A stretch of 7,631 nt of DNA from RGIG1934 sp964492545 (GCA_964492545.1 CAZBKO010000106.1:1-7631); one strand, 5' to 3'; counted from the first letter of the stretch, positions 1-7,219 are shown. A program made the numbers and translations. Notes: generated by a model from the letters alone, not told the origin.

Positions 1-3000
1 ACTATTTCGTTCAGGCGAAAGTGAATATTTGATTAACGGTGCTACCTGCCGTCTTAAGGATATAAGTGAACTTTTCTATGATACCGGTATTGGTAAAGAA
101 GGATACTCAATTATTGGACAGGGTCAGATTGATAGAATTCTATCAGGCAAGCCGGAGGAAAGAAGAGAGCTGTTTGATGAAGCAGCAGGTATTGTTAAGT
201 TTAAAAAGAGAAAAATTGTTGCTCAGAAGAAGCTTGAAGATGAGCAGAATAATTTGACACGTGTAAATGACATTTTATCCGAACTTGAAAAACAGGTAAA
301 GCCATTGGAGAAACAATCTGAAGTTGCAAGAAAATATCTTGCATTGAAGGAGAGTCTTAAAGAAAATGATATTAATATGTTTCTTTTGGAAATAGAGGAT
401 ATAAGAAGGAAGCTGGCTGACATAGATTCAAAAATTGAGTTGTCAGGAAGTAATATGTCAGATGCACATAACAGCTACGATGCAATTAAGTCAGAGTTTG
501 AAGAGCTTGAAATAAAGATGGAATCAATGAATGTGCAGATTGAAGCGAAGAAGACGGAGCTCAACCGCACCGAGATACTCAAAGAGAAATTTGATGGCGA
601 GATAAAGCTTCTTAATGAGCAGATTAACTCAGCAAAGCAGAATGATGAATACATAAAAGAAAGAATAGCTTCAATTAATGATAATATAGATAAGCAGATA
701 AAAGAAAAAGAAGGACTCCTTGCTGAAAAAAATCAGGCTGACGAGATTCTTAACAATGCTGACAATATTAAAAATCTGGAAATAGGCAAGCTTAATATGA
801 TTTCTTCAGAGATAGCAGAGCTTATGGAGGAAGTCGAAAATTCAAAGACAGAAATAATAGAACTTCTTAATGAGAAGGCATCAGTAAAATCAAAGATTCA
901 GAGATATGATACATTGTTTGAGCAGACAAATATCAAAAATGCTGAGCTAACACAAAAACTTTTAAAATCATCCAGTGATAAAGAGGCTCAGGAAAACATT
1001 ATTAATGATTTAGAGCAAGAGCTTAAAAATATCAATGATAAAATTATTGATAATAATGACAGAAACGAAGAACTTAAGATTAAGCAGGATAATTTGAGTC
1101 GTGAAAGAAATGAATTATCAAAGCAAAAGAATCAAAGTGAACAGAATTTTCATATTTTTACCAATAAGCTTGAATCTCTGAAAAATATAACTGAGAGATA
1201 CGAAGGATTTGGAAATAGTATTAGAAAGGTAATGGAGCTAAAAACCTCTAAAAAAGGTATAATAGGCGTAGTTGCTGACATAATAAAAACAGATAAGGAA
1301 TATGAGATTGCTGTTGAGACAGCTCTTGGAGGAAACATTCAAAATATTGTAACTGACAATGAGAATATAGCAAAAGAACTCATTGAATACTTAAAGAGAG
1401 GTAAATTTGGACGAGCAACATTTTTACCACTGAGCAGTCTTGCAAATCGAACAGGCTTTAACAATGAAAGAGTATTGTCGGAACGCGGTGTTATAGGCCT
1501 TGCTAGTGATCTTGTGAAAATAAATCCTGAATTTGAAGCTGTGGCCAAATATTTACTTGGACGAATTGTAGTAGCCGATAATATCGATAATGCAATAGTC
1601 ATAGCTAGGAAGTACAATAATTCACTTAGAATTGTTACGCTTGAAGGAGAAATTCTTAATCCGGGCGGTTCGATGACAGGTGGTGCGTTTAAGAATTCAA
1701 GCAATCTTCTTGGAAGAAGAAGGGAAATTGAGGATCTTGAAAAGCAGATTGAAAATGTTAAGAATGAGTCAGTTAGATTAAAATCAACTATTGAATCACT
1801 TGATAAAGAAATTCAGGATGTTGCAATGGAAGCTGATGCAATTAAAACATCACTTCAGGAGCAGTATCTGATGCAGAATACAGTTAAGCTGAACCTGAAT
1901 CAGGCTGATAATAAAAAGAAAGAAATACTTGATTCTTTCCAGGATTTTGAAAAAGAAAAATTAGAAATAGCTTCGCAGATAGTTGAGATTAAAGAAAACA
2001 AGAATGAACTGCAAAATGAGCTTACTAATTATGAAAATCTTAACAGCTCCCTTGAAGAAAAGATCGCAGAGCTTAACATTAAGATTAATGAGATGAGGAC
2101 GCAGGAAGATGAACAAAGTGAGAAGGTTGCATCATTTAACATTGAATTTTCTAATCTCAAACAAAAAAATGAATTTATTAATTCAAGCATAAGCAAGGTC
2201 GATGAAACACTTACACAGCTATATGGAGAACTTGGAACAATAAAAGAAAACAGTGATGGCTTAGAGAAGGAAATACAGACTAAATATGATGAGATAAATA
2301 CTATTGTTGAATCCCTTAAGGAGGCTGAAAAGTCCTTTGAAGCAATCAAGCTTGAAATTGAAAATCTTAATGCAGAGAGAGAAAACCAGACGAGGGACCA
2401 CAAGGATTTCTTTACAAAGAGAGAAGCATTATCAGAACAGATGAGCACATTAGACAAAGAAATTTTCCGCCTTAATTCACAAAAGGAGAAATTAGAAGAA
2501 CTAAATGAGAATCAGGTGAATTATATGTGGAACGAATATGAGCTTACATATCAAAGTGCCCTTGATTTTAGAAATGATGAGATAAACAATCTACCTCAGA
2601 TTAAGAAAACGATAGCTTCATTGAAGAGCGAGATACGTTCTCTTGGCGATGTAAATGTTAATGCTATAGAAGATTATAAAAACGTAATAGAAAGATATAA
2701 TTTCCTAAAAACGCAGCATGATGATCTTATCAAGGCAGAGGAAACACTTGAAAAGATTATTCAGGAGCTTGATGAGGGAATGAGAAAACAGTTTACTGAA
2801 AAATTTACAATGATCAAAGAAGAATTTGATAAAGTATTCAAAGAATTGTTTGGTGGTGGTAAAGGTACTATTGAGCTTAATGAAGAGGAAGATATACTTG
2901 AAGCAGCCATAACAATTATTTCTCAGCCACCGGGAAAAAAGCTTCAGAATATGATGCAGCTTTCAGGTGGCGAAAAAGCATTGACAGCAATAGCATTATT

Positions 3001-3253
3001 ATTTGCTATACAGAACCTAAAGCCTTCACCTTTCTGCCTGCTTGATGAAATAGAAGCTGCTCTGGATGATTCAAATGTAGGAAGATATGCTAATTATCTC
3101 CACAAGCTGACGGAACATACGCAGTTTATTGTAATTACCCATAGAAAGGGTACAATGAATGCCGCCGACAGATTATATGGTATTACAATGCAGGAAAAAG
3201 GTGTTTCTACGCTTGTATCTGTAGATTTACTTGATAGTTCATTAACAAATTAA
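1..3253 (+). CDS. smc: Chromosome segregation ATPase SMC (5'-truncated)
   Basis: SMC is the ATPase core of the bacterial condensin complex; with ScpA and ScpB it compacts and helps segregate newly replicated chromosomes. The gene enters from the left edge; the first full codon is at 2, and 1083 residues are visible. The family is usually about 1,190 aa, so roughly 100 N-terminal residues including Walker A lie upstream. Codon 29 (TTG) is internal, because the frame reads LFRSGESEYLING across it. Visible parts in order: Q-loop IIGQGQID (about 110-133), a long Glu/Lys-rich coiled coil, the hinge (about 1200-1710) ending near GGSMTGG (about 1664), a returning coiled coil, signature LSGGEKAL (from 2960), Walker B FCLLDE (from 3032) with the catalytic Glu, and the switch His in ITHRKGTM (3140). 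The frame is intact to the TAA at 3251. ftsY follows 17 nt later, the usual Firmicute order. Identification is firm. Confidence 0.97.
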   Translation, partial: LFRSGESEYLINGATCRLKDISELFYDTGIGKEGYSIIGQGQIDRILSGKPEERRELFDEAAGIVKFKKRKIVAQKKLEDEQNNLTRVNDILSELEKQVKPLEKQSEVARKYLALKESLKENDINMFLLEIEDIRRKLADIDSKIELSGSNMSDAHNSYDAIKSEFEELEIKMESMNVQIEAKKTELNRTEILKEKFDGEIKLLNEQINSAKQNDEYIKERIASINDNIDKQIKEKEGLLAEKNQADEILNNADNIKNLEIGKLNMISSEIAELMEEVENSKTEIIELLNEKASVKSKIQRYDTLFEQTNIKNAELTQKLLKSSSDKEAQENIINDLEQELKNINDKIIDNNDRNEELKIKQDNLSRERNELSKQKNQSEQNFHIFTNKLESLKNITERYEGFGNSIRKVMELKTSKKGIIGVVADIIKTDKEYEIAVETALGGNIQNIVTDNENIAKELIEYLKRGKFGRATFLPLSSLANRTGFNNERVLSERGVIGLASDLVKINPEFEAVAKYLLGRIVVADNIDNAIVIARKYNNSLRIVTLEGEILNPGGSMTGGAFKNSSNLLGRRREIEDLEKQIENVKNESVRLKSTIESLDKEIQDVAMEADAIKTSLQEQYLMQNTVKLNLNQADNKKKEILDSFQDFEKEKLEIASQIVEIKENKNELQNELTNYENLNSSLEEKIAELNIKINEMRTQEDEQSEKVASFNIEFSNLKQKNEFINSSISKVDETLTQLYGELGTIKENSDGLEKEIQTKYDEINTIVESLKEAEKSFEAIKLEIENLNAERENQTRDHKDFFTKREALSEQMSTLDKEIFRLNSQKEKLEELNENQVNYMWNEYELTYQSALDFRNDEINNLPQIKKTIASLKSEIRSLGDVNVNAIEDYKNVIERYNFLKTQHDDLIKAEETLEKIIQELDEGMRKQFTEKFTMIKEEFDKVFKELFGGGKGTIELNEEEDILEAAITIISQPPGKKLQNMMQLSGGEKALTAIALLFAIQNLKPSPFCLLDEIEAALDDSNVGRYANYLHKLTEHTQFIVITHRKGTMNAADRLYGITMQEKGVSTLVSVDLLDSSLTN

Positions 3254-3254
3254 A

Positions 3255-3260
3255 TGGAGG
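3255..3260 (+). promoter_or_regulatory. Ribosome binding site of ftsY
   Basis: TGGAGG sits just after the smc stop codon, 10 nt before the ATG at 3271. The spacing is slightly long but usable, and no other start with a better site lies nearby. Confidence 0.7.
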
Positions 3261-3270
3261 TTTATAATAT

Positions 3271-4200
3271 ATGAGTGAAGAAAAAAAAGGCTTTTTTAGC
3301 AGATTAGCCGCCGGGCTTGCAAAGACAAGAAACAGTATTGTATCAGGAATTGATTCGATTTTTAGTGGGTTTTCAAGTATTGACGATGATTTCTATGAAG
3401 AAATAGAAGAAATACTTATAATGGGTGATATAGGTGTAAATACCACATCCAAAATTATAGAAGATTTGAAGCAAAAGGTAAAAGAATTAAAAATAAAAGA
3501 GCCTGCTGATTGTAAGCAGCTGTTAATTGACAGTATAAAAGATCAAATGCATGTAGATGAGTGTGCTTATGAATTTGAAAACAAAAAATCAATTGTTTTA
3601 GTTATTGGAGTAAATGGCGTAGGGAAAACAACGTCAGTTGGAAAGCTTGCAGGTCAGATGAAGGCTAAGGGCAAGAGAGTTGTACTGGCAGCAGCAGACA
3701 CATTTAGGGCTGCAGCCATAGAACAGCTTACAGAATGGTCAAACAGAGCAGGAGTTGATATCATATCACAGCAGGAAGGCTCTGACCCGGCAGCAGTTAT
3801 TTATGATGCAATAGCAGCAGCAAAGGCCAGAAAGGCAGATGTTCTTTTATGTGATACAGCAGGACGTCTTCATAACAAAAAAAATCTTATGGAAGAGTTA
3901 AAGAAGATTGACAGAATTATAGAAAAAGAATATAGTGATGCATATAGGGAAAATTTAGTTGTGTTGGATGGCACCACCGGACAAAATGCTTTGGCACAGG
4001 CCAGACAGTTTATGGAAGCCACAGATATAACAGGTATAATTCTTACGAAATTAGATGGTACAGCCAAAGGCGGTATAGCAGTAGCAATACAGTCAGAACT
4101 TGGTATTCCGGTTAAATATGTCGGAATTGGCGAGCAAATTGATGACTTGCAGAAATTTGATGCAGATTCATTTGTTGATGCACTATTTAGTGATAAATAA
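3271..4200 (+). CDS. ftsY: Signal recognition particle receptor FtsY
   Basis: FtsY is the membrane-associated SRP receptor GTPase. It pairs with Ffh so that ribosomes making membrane proteins are delivered to the Sec translocon. The 309-aa protein is the short NG form: it lacks the long acidic A domain of E. coli FtsY and starts with a likely amphipathic helix (FFSRLAAGLAKTRNS, about residues 8-22) suited to lipid contact. The helical N domain covers about 25-100. The GTPase shows P-loop GVNGVGKTT (113-121), DTFRAAAIEQL (from 143), DTAGR (195-199), TKLDGTAKGG (259-268) and a closing GIGEQIDDLQKF segment typical of SRP GTPases. The ATG at 3271 is supported by TGGAGG at 3255-3260. It lies 17 nt after smc and 21 nt before the threonine ammonia-lyase gene, consistent with cotranscription. 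Its partner Ffh is encoded at the end of this window; the P-loop context GVNGVGKTT and the DDLQKF ending distinguish FtsY from Ffh. Confidence 0.97.
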   Translation: MSEEKKGFFSRLAAGLAKTRNSIVSGIDSIFSGFSSIDDDFYEEIEEILIMGDIGVNTTSKIIEDLKQKVKELKIKEPADCKQLLIDSIKDQMHVDECAYEFENKKSIVLVIGVNGVGKTTSVGKLAGQMKAKGKRVVLAAADTFRAAAIEQLTEWSNRAGVDIISQQEGSDPAAVIYDAIAAAKARKADVLLCDTAGRLHNKKNLMEELKKIDRIIEKEYSDAYRENLVVLDGTTGQNALAQARQFMEATDITGIILTKLDGTAKGGIAVAIQSELGIPVKYVGIGEQIDDLQKFDADSFVDALFSDK

Positions 4201-4205
4201 TATTG

Positions 4206-4214
4206 AAAGAAGGA
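4206..4214 (+). promoter_or_regulatory. Ribosome binding site of the threonine ammonia-lyase gene
   Basis: AAAGAAGGA lies 7 nt before the first of two tandem ATG codons (4222 and 4225). Both are plausible starts and differ by one Met; the spacing does not clearly choose between them. Confidence 0.6.
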
Positions 4215-4221
4215 CATAATA

Positions 4222-5439
4222 ATGATGACATTGGAAAAATTTGAAGAAGCTTCAGAAGTTGTACAGAAGGTAACATTAAAGACTAAATTAGTATATAGTG
4301 ATTATCTCAGTGAACAGACTGGCAATAAGGTATATTTAAAGCCTGAAAATATGCAGTTCACAGGCGCTTACAAGGTAAGAGGCGCTTATTATAAGATTAG
4401 TACTCTGTCAGATGAAGACAGACAGAAAGGATTAATAACAGCTTCTGCCGGCAATCATGCTCAGGGCGTAGCATATGCAGCTAAGCTGTATAATGTACCT
4501 GCAACAATTGTAATGCCTACAACCACACCACTTATGAAGGTCAACAGAACTAAGAGCTATGGTGCAGAAGTTATCTTATATGGAAATGTTTATGATGAAA
4601 CATGTGAATATGCTTATAAGCTTGCAGAAGAAAAAGGATATACATTTATACATCCATTTGATGATCTTGATGTAGCAACAGGTCAGGGAACAATTGCAAT
4701 GGAAATATTTAAGGAATTACCTACAGTTGATTACATACTTGTACCAATCGGTGGTGGCGGACTTGCTACAGGAGTAAGTACACTTGCAAAGCTTCTCAAT
4801 CCACATGTAACAGTAATTGGTGTTGAACCGGCAGGAGCAGCCTGCATGAGTGCATCCTTCAAAGCTGGAAAGGTAGTTACACTTCCAACAGCATCAACAA
4901 TAGCTGATGGTACAGCTGTAAAGACTCCTGGAAGCAAAATANNNNNNNNNNCTTACATTAAAAAGAATATTGATAAAATCATAACTGTAGATGATGAGGA
5001 ACTTATTGTTTCGTTCCTTGATATGGTTGAAAATCATAAAATGGTTGTTGAAAATTCCGGATTATTAACTGTTGCAGCACTTAAGCATTTGGACTGCAAA
5101 GGAAAGAAAATCGTTTCAATATTGAGCGGTGGTAATATGGATATAATCACAATGTCATCTACTTTACAGCATGGTCTTATAGAAAGAGGAAGAATCTTCA
5201 CAGTATCTGTGCTTCTTCCAGATAAGCCGGGTGAACTTGTGAAGGTTGCAAATGTAATTTCTTCACAGCAGGGAAATGTCGTTAAGCTTGAGCATAATCA
5301 GTTTGTTAGCATCAATAGAAATGCAGCAGTTGAATTGAGAATAACAATGGAGGCATTTGGCAATGAGCATAAGCAGCAGATTGTTGATGCACTTGAAAAA
5401 GAAGGCTATAAGCCAAAGCTTGTAAGACCTAATTTATAG
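4222..5439 (+). CDS. ilvA: Threonine ammonia-lyase with ACT domain (contains assembly gap)
   Basis: This PLP enzyme deaminates L-threonine to 2-oxobutanoate and ammonia, either feeding isoleucine synthesis or serving threonine catabolism. The fold-type II signatures are present: PLP-binding Lys51 in TGAYKVRGA, the Asn loop SAGNHAQG (75-82), the glycine loop GGGGLATG (177-184), and Ser302 in LSGGNMD near the cofactor ring nitrogen. A single C-terminal ACT-type domain starts at FTVSVLLPDKPGEL (about 326) and runs to about 400. With about 400 aa and one regulatory domain it is the medium form, between short TdcB (about 330 aa) and E. coli IlvA (about 514 aa). Whether it acts biosynthetically or catabolically cannot be settled here, and no other isoleucine gene is in the window. 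Ten Ns at 4942-4951 replace residues 241-244 (three unknown codons and one NCT codon); the frame continues correctly on both sides. It lies 21 nt after ftsY and 34 nt before the GGDEF gene. Confidence 0.93.
   Translation: MMTLEKFEEASEVVQKVTLKTKLVYSDYLSEQTGNKVYLKPENMQFTGAYKVRGAYYKISTLSDEDRQKGLITASAGNHAQGVAYAAKLYNVPATIVMPTTTPLMKVNRTKSYGAEVILYGNVYDETCEYAYKLAEEKGYTFIHPFDDLDVATGQGTIAMEIFKELPTVDYILVPIGGGGLATGVSTLAKLLNPHVTVIGVEPAGAACMSASFKAGKVVTLPTASTIADGTAVKTPGSKIXXXXYIKKNIDKIITVDDEELIVSFLDMVENHKMVVENSGLLTVAALKHLDCKGKKIVSILSGGNMDIITMSSTLQHGLIERGRIFTVSVLLPDKPGELVKVANVISSQQGNVVKLEHNQFVSINRNAAVELRITMEAFGNEHKQQIVDALEKEGYKPKLVRPNL
4942..4951. other. Assembly gap (10 Ns) inside ilvA
   Basis: Ten consecutive N bases interrupt the ilvA coding sequence between KTPGSKI and YIKKNIDK. 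The round number suggests a scaffolding placeholder and not ten truly ambiguous bases. The frame is kept across it. Confidence 0.98.
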
Positions 5440-5460
5440 GAGCTGCTTACTGAGGGACAA

Positions 5461-5466
5461 AGGAGG
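5461..5466 (+). promoter_or_regulatory. Ribosome binding site fixing a GTG start
   Basis: A strong AGGAGG lies 7 nt before GTG 5474. This spacing supports the GTG as the start of the diguanylate-cyclase-type gene; the next in-frame ATG (codon 25) lacks such a site. Confidence 0.85.
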
Positions 5467-5473
5467 AGTTATA

Positions 5474-6751
5474 GTGATTGATTTTGCAAGTACCACAATC
5501 AGCGTTGTAAAGAAATCTCTTCATCTATACTATGAAGAAAAAGATATGAATTATCTTTTGAGTCATTGTATTAATGATGATATTCCACTAATTGGAATAG
5601 TTAAGCCTACATGGTCAAATAAGCTATCTGTATACAGTGAACATTATCAATTTTACAGACAGAGTGAAACATCATTTCTGGTATATGGTAAGATCACTGT
5701 CAGAGAGCTTTCAAATAATGAAGAGCACTGTGATAAAACAAGAAATATTACTATTAATTGTCTGCTTGCTGATAATGATATTATGTTTTCAAGTATTCAT
5801 GTATCAAGTGCTTCGGATGACTATATATCAACGGATATTAATGCTGGTGAGATAAAGCAGTTTTATCATGAGGCAATGGAAAAATGTTATGATGTATTTG
5901 TTGAATATGATAACATCAATAATTCATTCTACTATAATGTTGATGGATTTAATGCATTATTTGAGACTGATGTTCATTTTGTAAATACAGATCAGATGTT
6001 TTGGTATATGTGTACAGAATGCGTTCACCCTGATGATATTGAGAAAATGGATGTCTTTAGAAATGTTGATATTGAGAAGCGTATTAGAAATAATGATTGT
6101 AAGATATGTTTTGACGTACGTATCAAGAATTCGGTTGTCAATTATAAATGGGTTCAGATAACAGTTTTGTTATTTCCAAATCCTGTATTTAGACTTAATA
6201 AAATGTTTTTCCTTGTGAGCGACATCGATAATAGAAAGCGTCAGGAGCTTGAGAATCTTGTTAATGCAAGAAAGGATTCTCTTACAGGTATATTTAACCG
6301 AAGATATACAGAGGCATTAATTAAACATTGTATATCAGAAAATGATGGAATCTCAGCATTTATACTGGTAGATATTGATAATTTCAAAATGATAAATGAT
6401 ACATTTGGTCATTTGTCCGGAGACATTGTTTTGAAAAAAATTACCGCGTGCATAAGCAATACAATTGGTGATTTTGATATTTTTGGACGTTTCGGTGGAG
6501 ATGAATTGTTAGTATATATTAGAAATAGAAAGTCAATTGAAGAGATTAAAGAAATCATTAACAATATTTTACTCAGATGTAGATTTGTATATGAAGAAGA
6601 TGGCAATATTGCAGATGTTCATGTAAGTATGGGTGCAACGATTATCAGAAGAGCTGATATGCTGTTTGATGATGTATTTGCATCAAGTGATGATGCAATG
6701 TATTCCGTTAAGAAAAATAACAAAGATAACTATATTATTATTGATAAATAA
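5474..6751 (+). CDS. Soluble diguanylate cyclase-like protein: NTF2/SnoaL-like, PAS-like, GGDEF (GGDEL)
   Basis: This 425-aa protein probably makes the second messenger c-di-GMP from two GTP in response to an unknown signal. The C-terminal GGDEF domain begins at DSLTGIFNRR (268-277). It has the metal-binding Asp300 in VDIDNFK, the substrate-contacting NDTFGHLSGD segment (Asn308, Asp317), and the active-site loop as GGDEL (341-345), with Leu for the usual Phe but the catalytic G-G-D-E intact. The inhibitory RxxD site is not conserved: the matching positions 332-335 read GDFD. Residues about 130-262 look like a PAS/PAC sensor (VHPDDIEKM, KWVQITV, FLVSDIDNRKRQE). Residues 1-120 resemble an NTF2/SnoaL-like domain (SFLVYGKITVR, then a strand-like segment ending IMFSSIHVSS), which is a weaker call. 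I see no signal peptide or membrane segment, so it should be cytosolic. The GTG start has a strong ribosome site. A terminator-like hairpin follows 9 nt after the stop. The signal it senses is not evident. Confidence 0.88.
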   Translation: MIDFASTTISVVKKSLHLYYEEKDMNYLLSHCINDDIPLIGIVKPTWSNKLSVYSEHYQFYRQSETSFLVYGKITVRELSNNEEHCDKTRNITINCLLADNDIMFSSIHVSSASDDYISTDINAGEIKQFYHEAMEKCYDVFVEYDNINNSFYYNVDGFNALFETDVHFVNTDQMFWYMCTECVHPDDIEKMDVFRNVDIEKRIRNNDCKICFDVRIKNSVVNYKWVQITVLLFPNPVFRLNKMFFLVSDIDNRKRQELENLVNARKDSLTGIFNRRYTEALIKHCISENDGISAFILVDIDNFKMINDTFGHLSGDIVLKKITACISNTIGDFDIFGRFGGDELLVYIRNRKSIEEIKEIINNILLRCRFVYEEDGNIADVHVSMGATIIRRADMLFDDVFASSDDAMYSVKKNNKDNYIIIDK

Positions 6752-6760
6752 AAGATTAGA

Positions 6761-6791
6761 GCTGTCAAGAAAAAATACTTGACAGCCTTTT
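6761..6791 (+). terminator. Terminator-like hairpin after the GGDEF gene
   Basis: GCTGTCAAG (6761-6769) and CTTGACAGC (6778-6786) form a perfect 9-bp stem around an 8-nt A-rich loop. A short T run follows (CTTTT, 6787-6791). The stem is convincing but the T tract is short and broken by GG, so termination may be partial. It sits 9 nt after the stop codon of the GGDEF gene and is the only such structure seen between smc and ffh. Confidence 0.7.
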
Positions 6792-6807
6792 GGTTATAGT
6801 GTATTAT
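6779..6807 (+). promoter_or_regulatory. Sigma-A-type promoter for ylxM-ffh
   Basis: A perfect -35 box TTGACA (6779-6784) is followed after exactly 17 nt by TATTAT (6802-6807), one mismatch from the TATAAT consensus. Transcription would begin near 6813-6815, about 40 nt before ylxM. The -35 box lies inside the 3' arm of the preceding terminator hairpin. The identification rests on consensus and spacing alone, but the match is strong and the position is sensible. Confidence 0.72.
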
Positions 6808-6821
6808 ATGTTTTGTTGCGA

Positions 6822-6846
6822 ATATCTAATCGCACATAATAGATAT
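6822..6846 (+). repeat. Inverted repeat in the ylxM leader
   Basis: ATATCTA (6822-6828) and TAGATAT (6840-6846) are perfect 7-nt inverted repeats separated by 11 nt. The right arm abuts the GAGG ribosome site. A second, interleaved pair, TGCGA (6817-6821) and TCGCA (6830-6834), also exists. The stems are short and AT-rich, so this could be a weak leader hairpin, an operator or chance. Confidence 0.35.
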
Positions 6847-6850
6847 GAGG
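6847..6850 (+). promoter_or_regulatory. Ribosome binding site deciding the ylxM start
   Basis: GAGG ends 6 nt before ATG 6857. It lies downstream of the first base of the possible upstream ATG at 6845, so it cannot serve that codon. It therefore favours ATG 6857 (or 6854, at a tight 3 nt). Confidence 0.55.
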
Positions 6851-6856
6851 TTTATG

Positions 6857-7201
6857 ATGGAACGATTTGTAGAGCAATCAATACTATATGATTTTTATGG
6901 TGAGTTACTTACACAGCACCAAAAGAGAATTTATGAAGATTTTGTACTTAATGATTTATCTCTAGGTGAGATTGCAGCAGATAATGGTATAAGCAGACAA
7001 GGAGTTCATGATCTTATTAAGCGTTGTGATAAGATACTTAGTGATTATGAGGAGAAGCTTCATCTAATTGATAAGTTTAACAACACCAAGAATAAGATTG
7101 AGCAGATTCATGAATTAGTTACAGAATGTAAGATATCTAATAATATTAAGTTAATTGATAATATCGAGGACTTGTCTAATGAGATATTAGAGAGTTTGTA
7201 A
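6857..7201 (+). CDS. ylxM: YlxM family helix-turn-helix protein of the SRP locus
   Basis: YlxM proteins are small, sigma-region-4-like DNA-binding-fold proteins encoded next to ffh in Firmicutes and implicated in signal recognition particle function; in streptococci the homologue is reported to modulate SRP. From ATG 6857 the product is 114 aa, a normal length for the family. It starts MERFVEQSILYDFYGELLTQHQ, close to the family's usual opening. The helix-turn-helix occupies about residues 34-60 (LSLGEIAADNGISRQGVHDLIKRC), followed by a charged helical tail that probably forms a coiled coil. Two upstream in-frame ATGs (6845, 6854) would add four residues or one; 6857 is preferred because of the GAGG site and the family alignment. 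ffh starts 18 nt downstream, so the two are almost certainly cotranscribed from the promoter at 6779-6807. Confidence 0.92.
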   Translation: MERFVEQSILYDFYGELLTQHQKRIYEDFVLNDLSLGEIAADNGISRQGVHDLIKRCDKILSDYEEKLHLIDKFNNTKNKIEQIHELVTECKISNNIKLIDNIEDLSNEILESL

Positions 7202-7206
7202 TATAT

Positions 7207-7212
7207 AGGAGG
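7207..7212 (+). promoter_or_regulatory. Ribosome binding site fixing the ffh GTG start
   Basis: AGGAGG lies 7 nt before GTG 7220, directly after the ylxM stop codon. This near-ideal site identifies GTG as the ffh initiation codon. Confidence 0.85.
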
Positions 7213-7219
7213 TACCTTA

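Noticed and set aside
29..31. TTG at 29 as the smc start codon
   Set aside because: The frame is open to the window edge, and the upstream codons encode conserved SMC sequence (LFRSGESEY), so the gene is truncated by the window and not started here.
1339..1704. Minus-strand open frame of 121 codons inside smc
   Set aside because: It lies antisense to the conserved SMC hinge, has no ribosome site or recognisable domain, and its composition is that of an antisense shadow. The same holds for the minus-strand frames at 2029-2457 and 3870-4217.
5440..5473. Possible terminator between ilvA and the GGDEF gene
   Set aside because: The 34-nt gap has no stable inverted repeat and no T run; it mainly holds the ribosome site.
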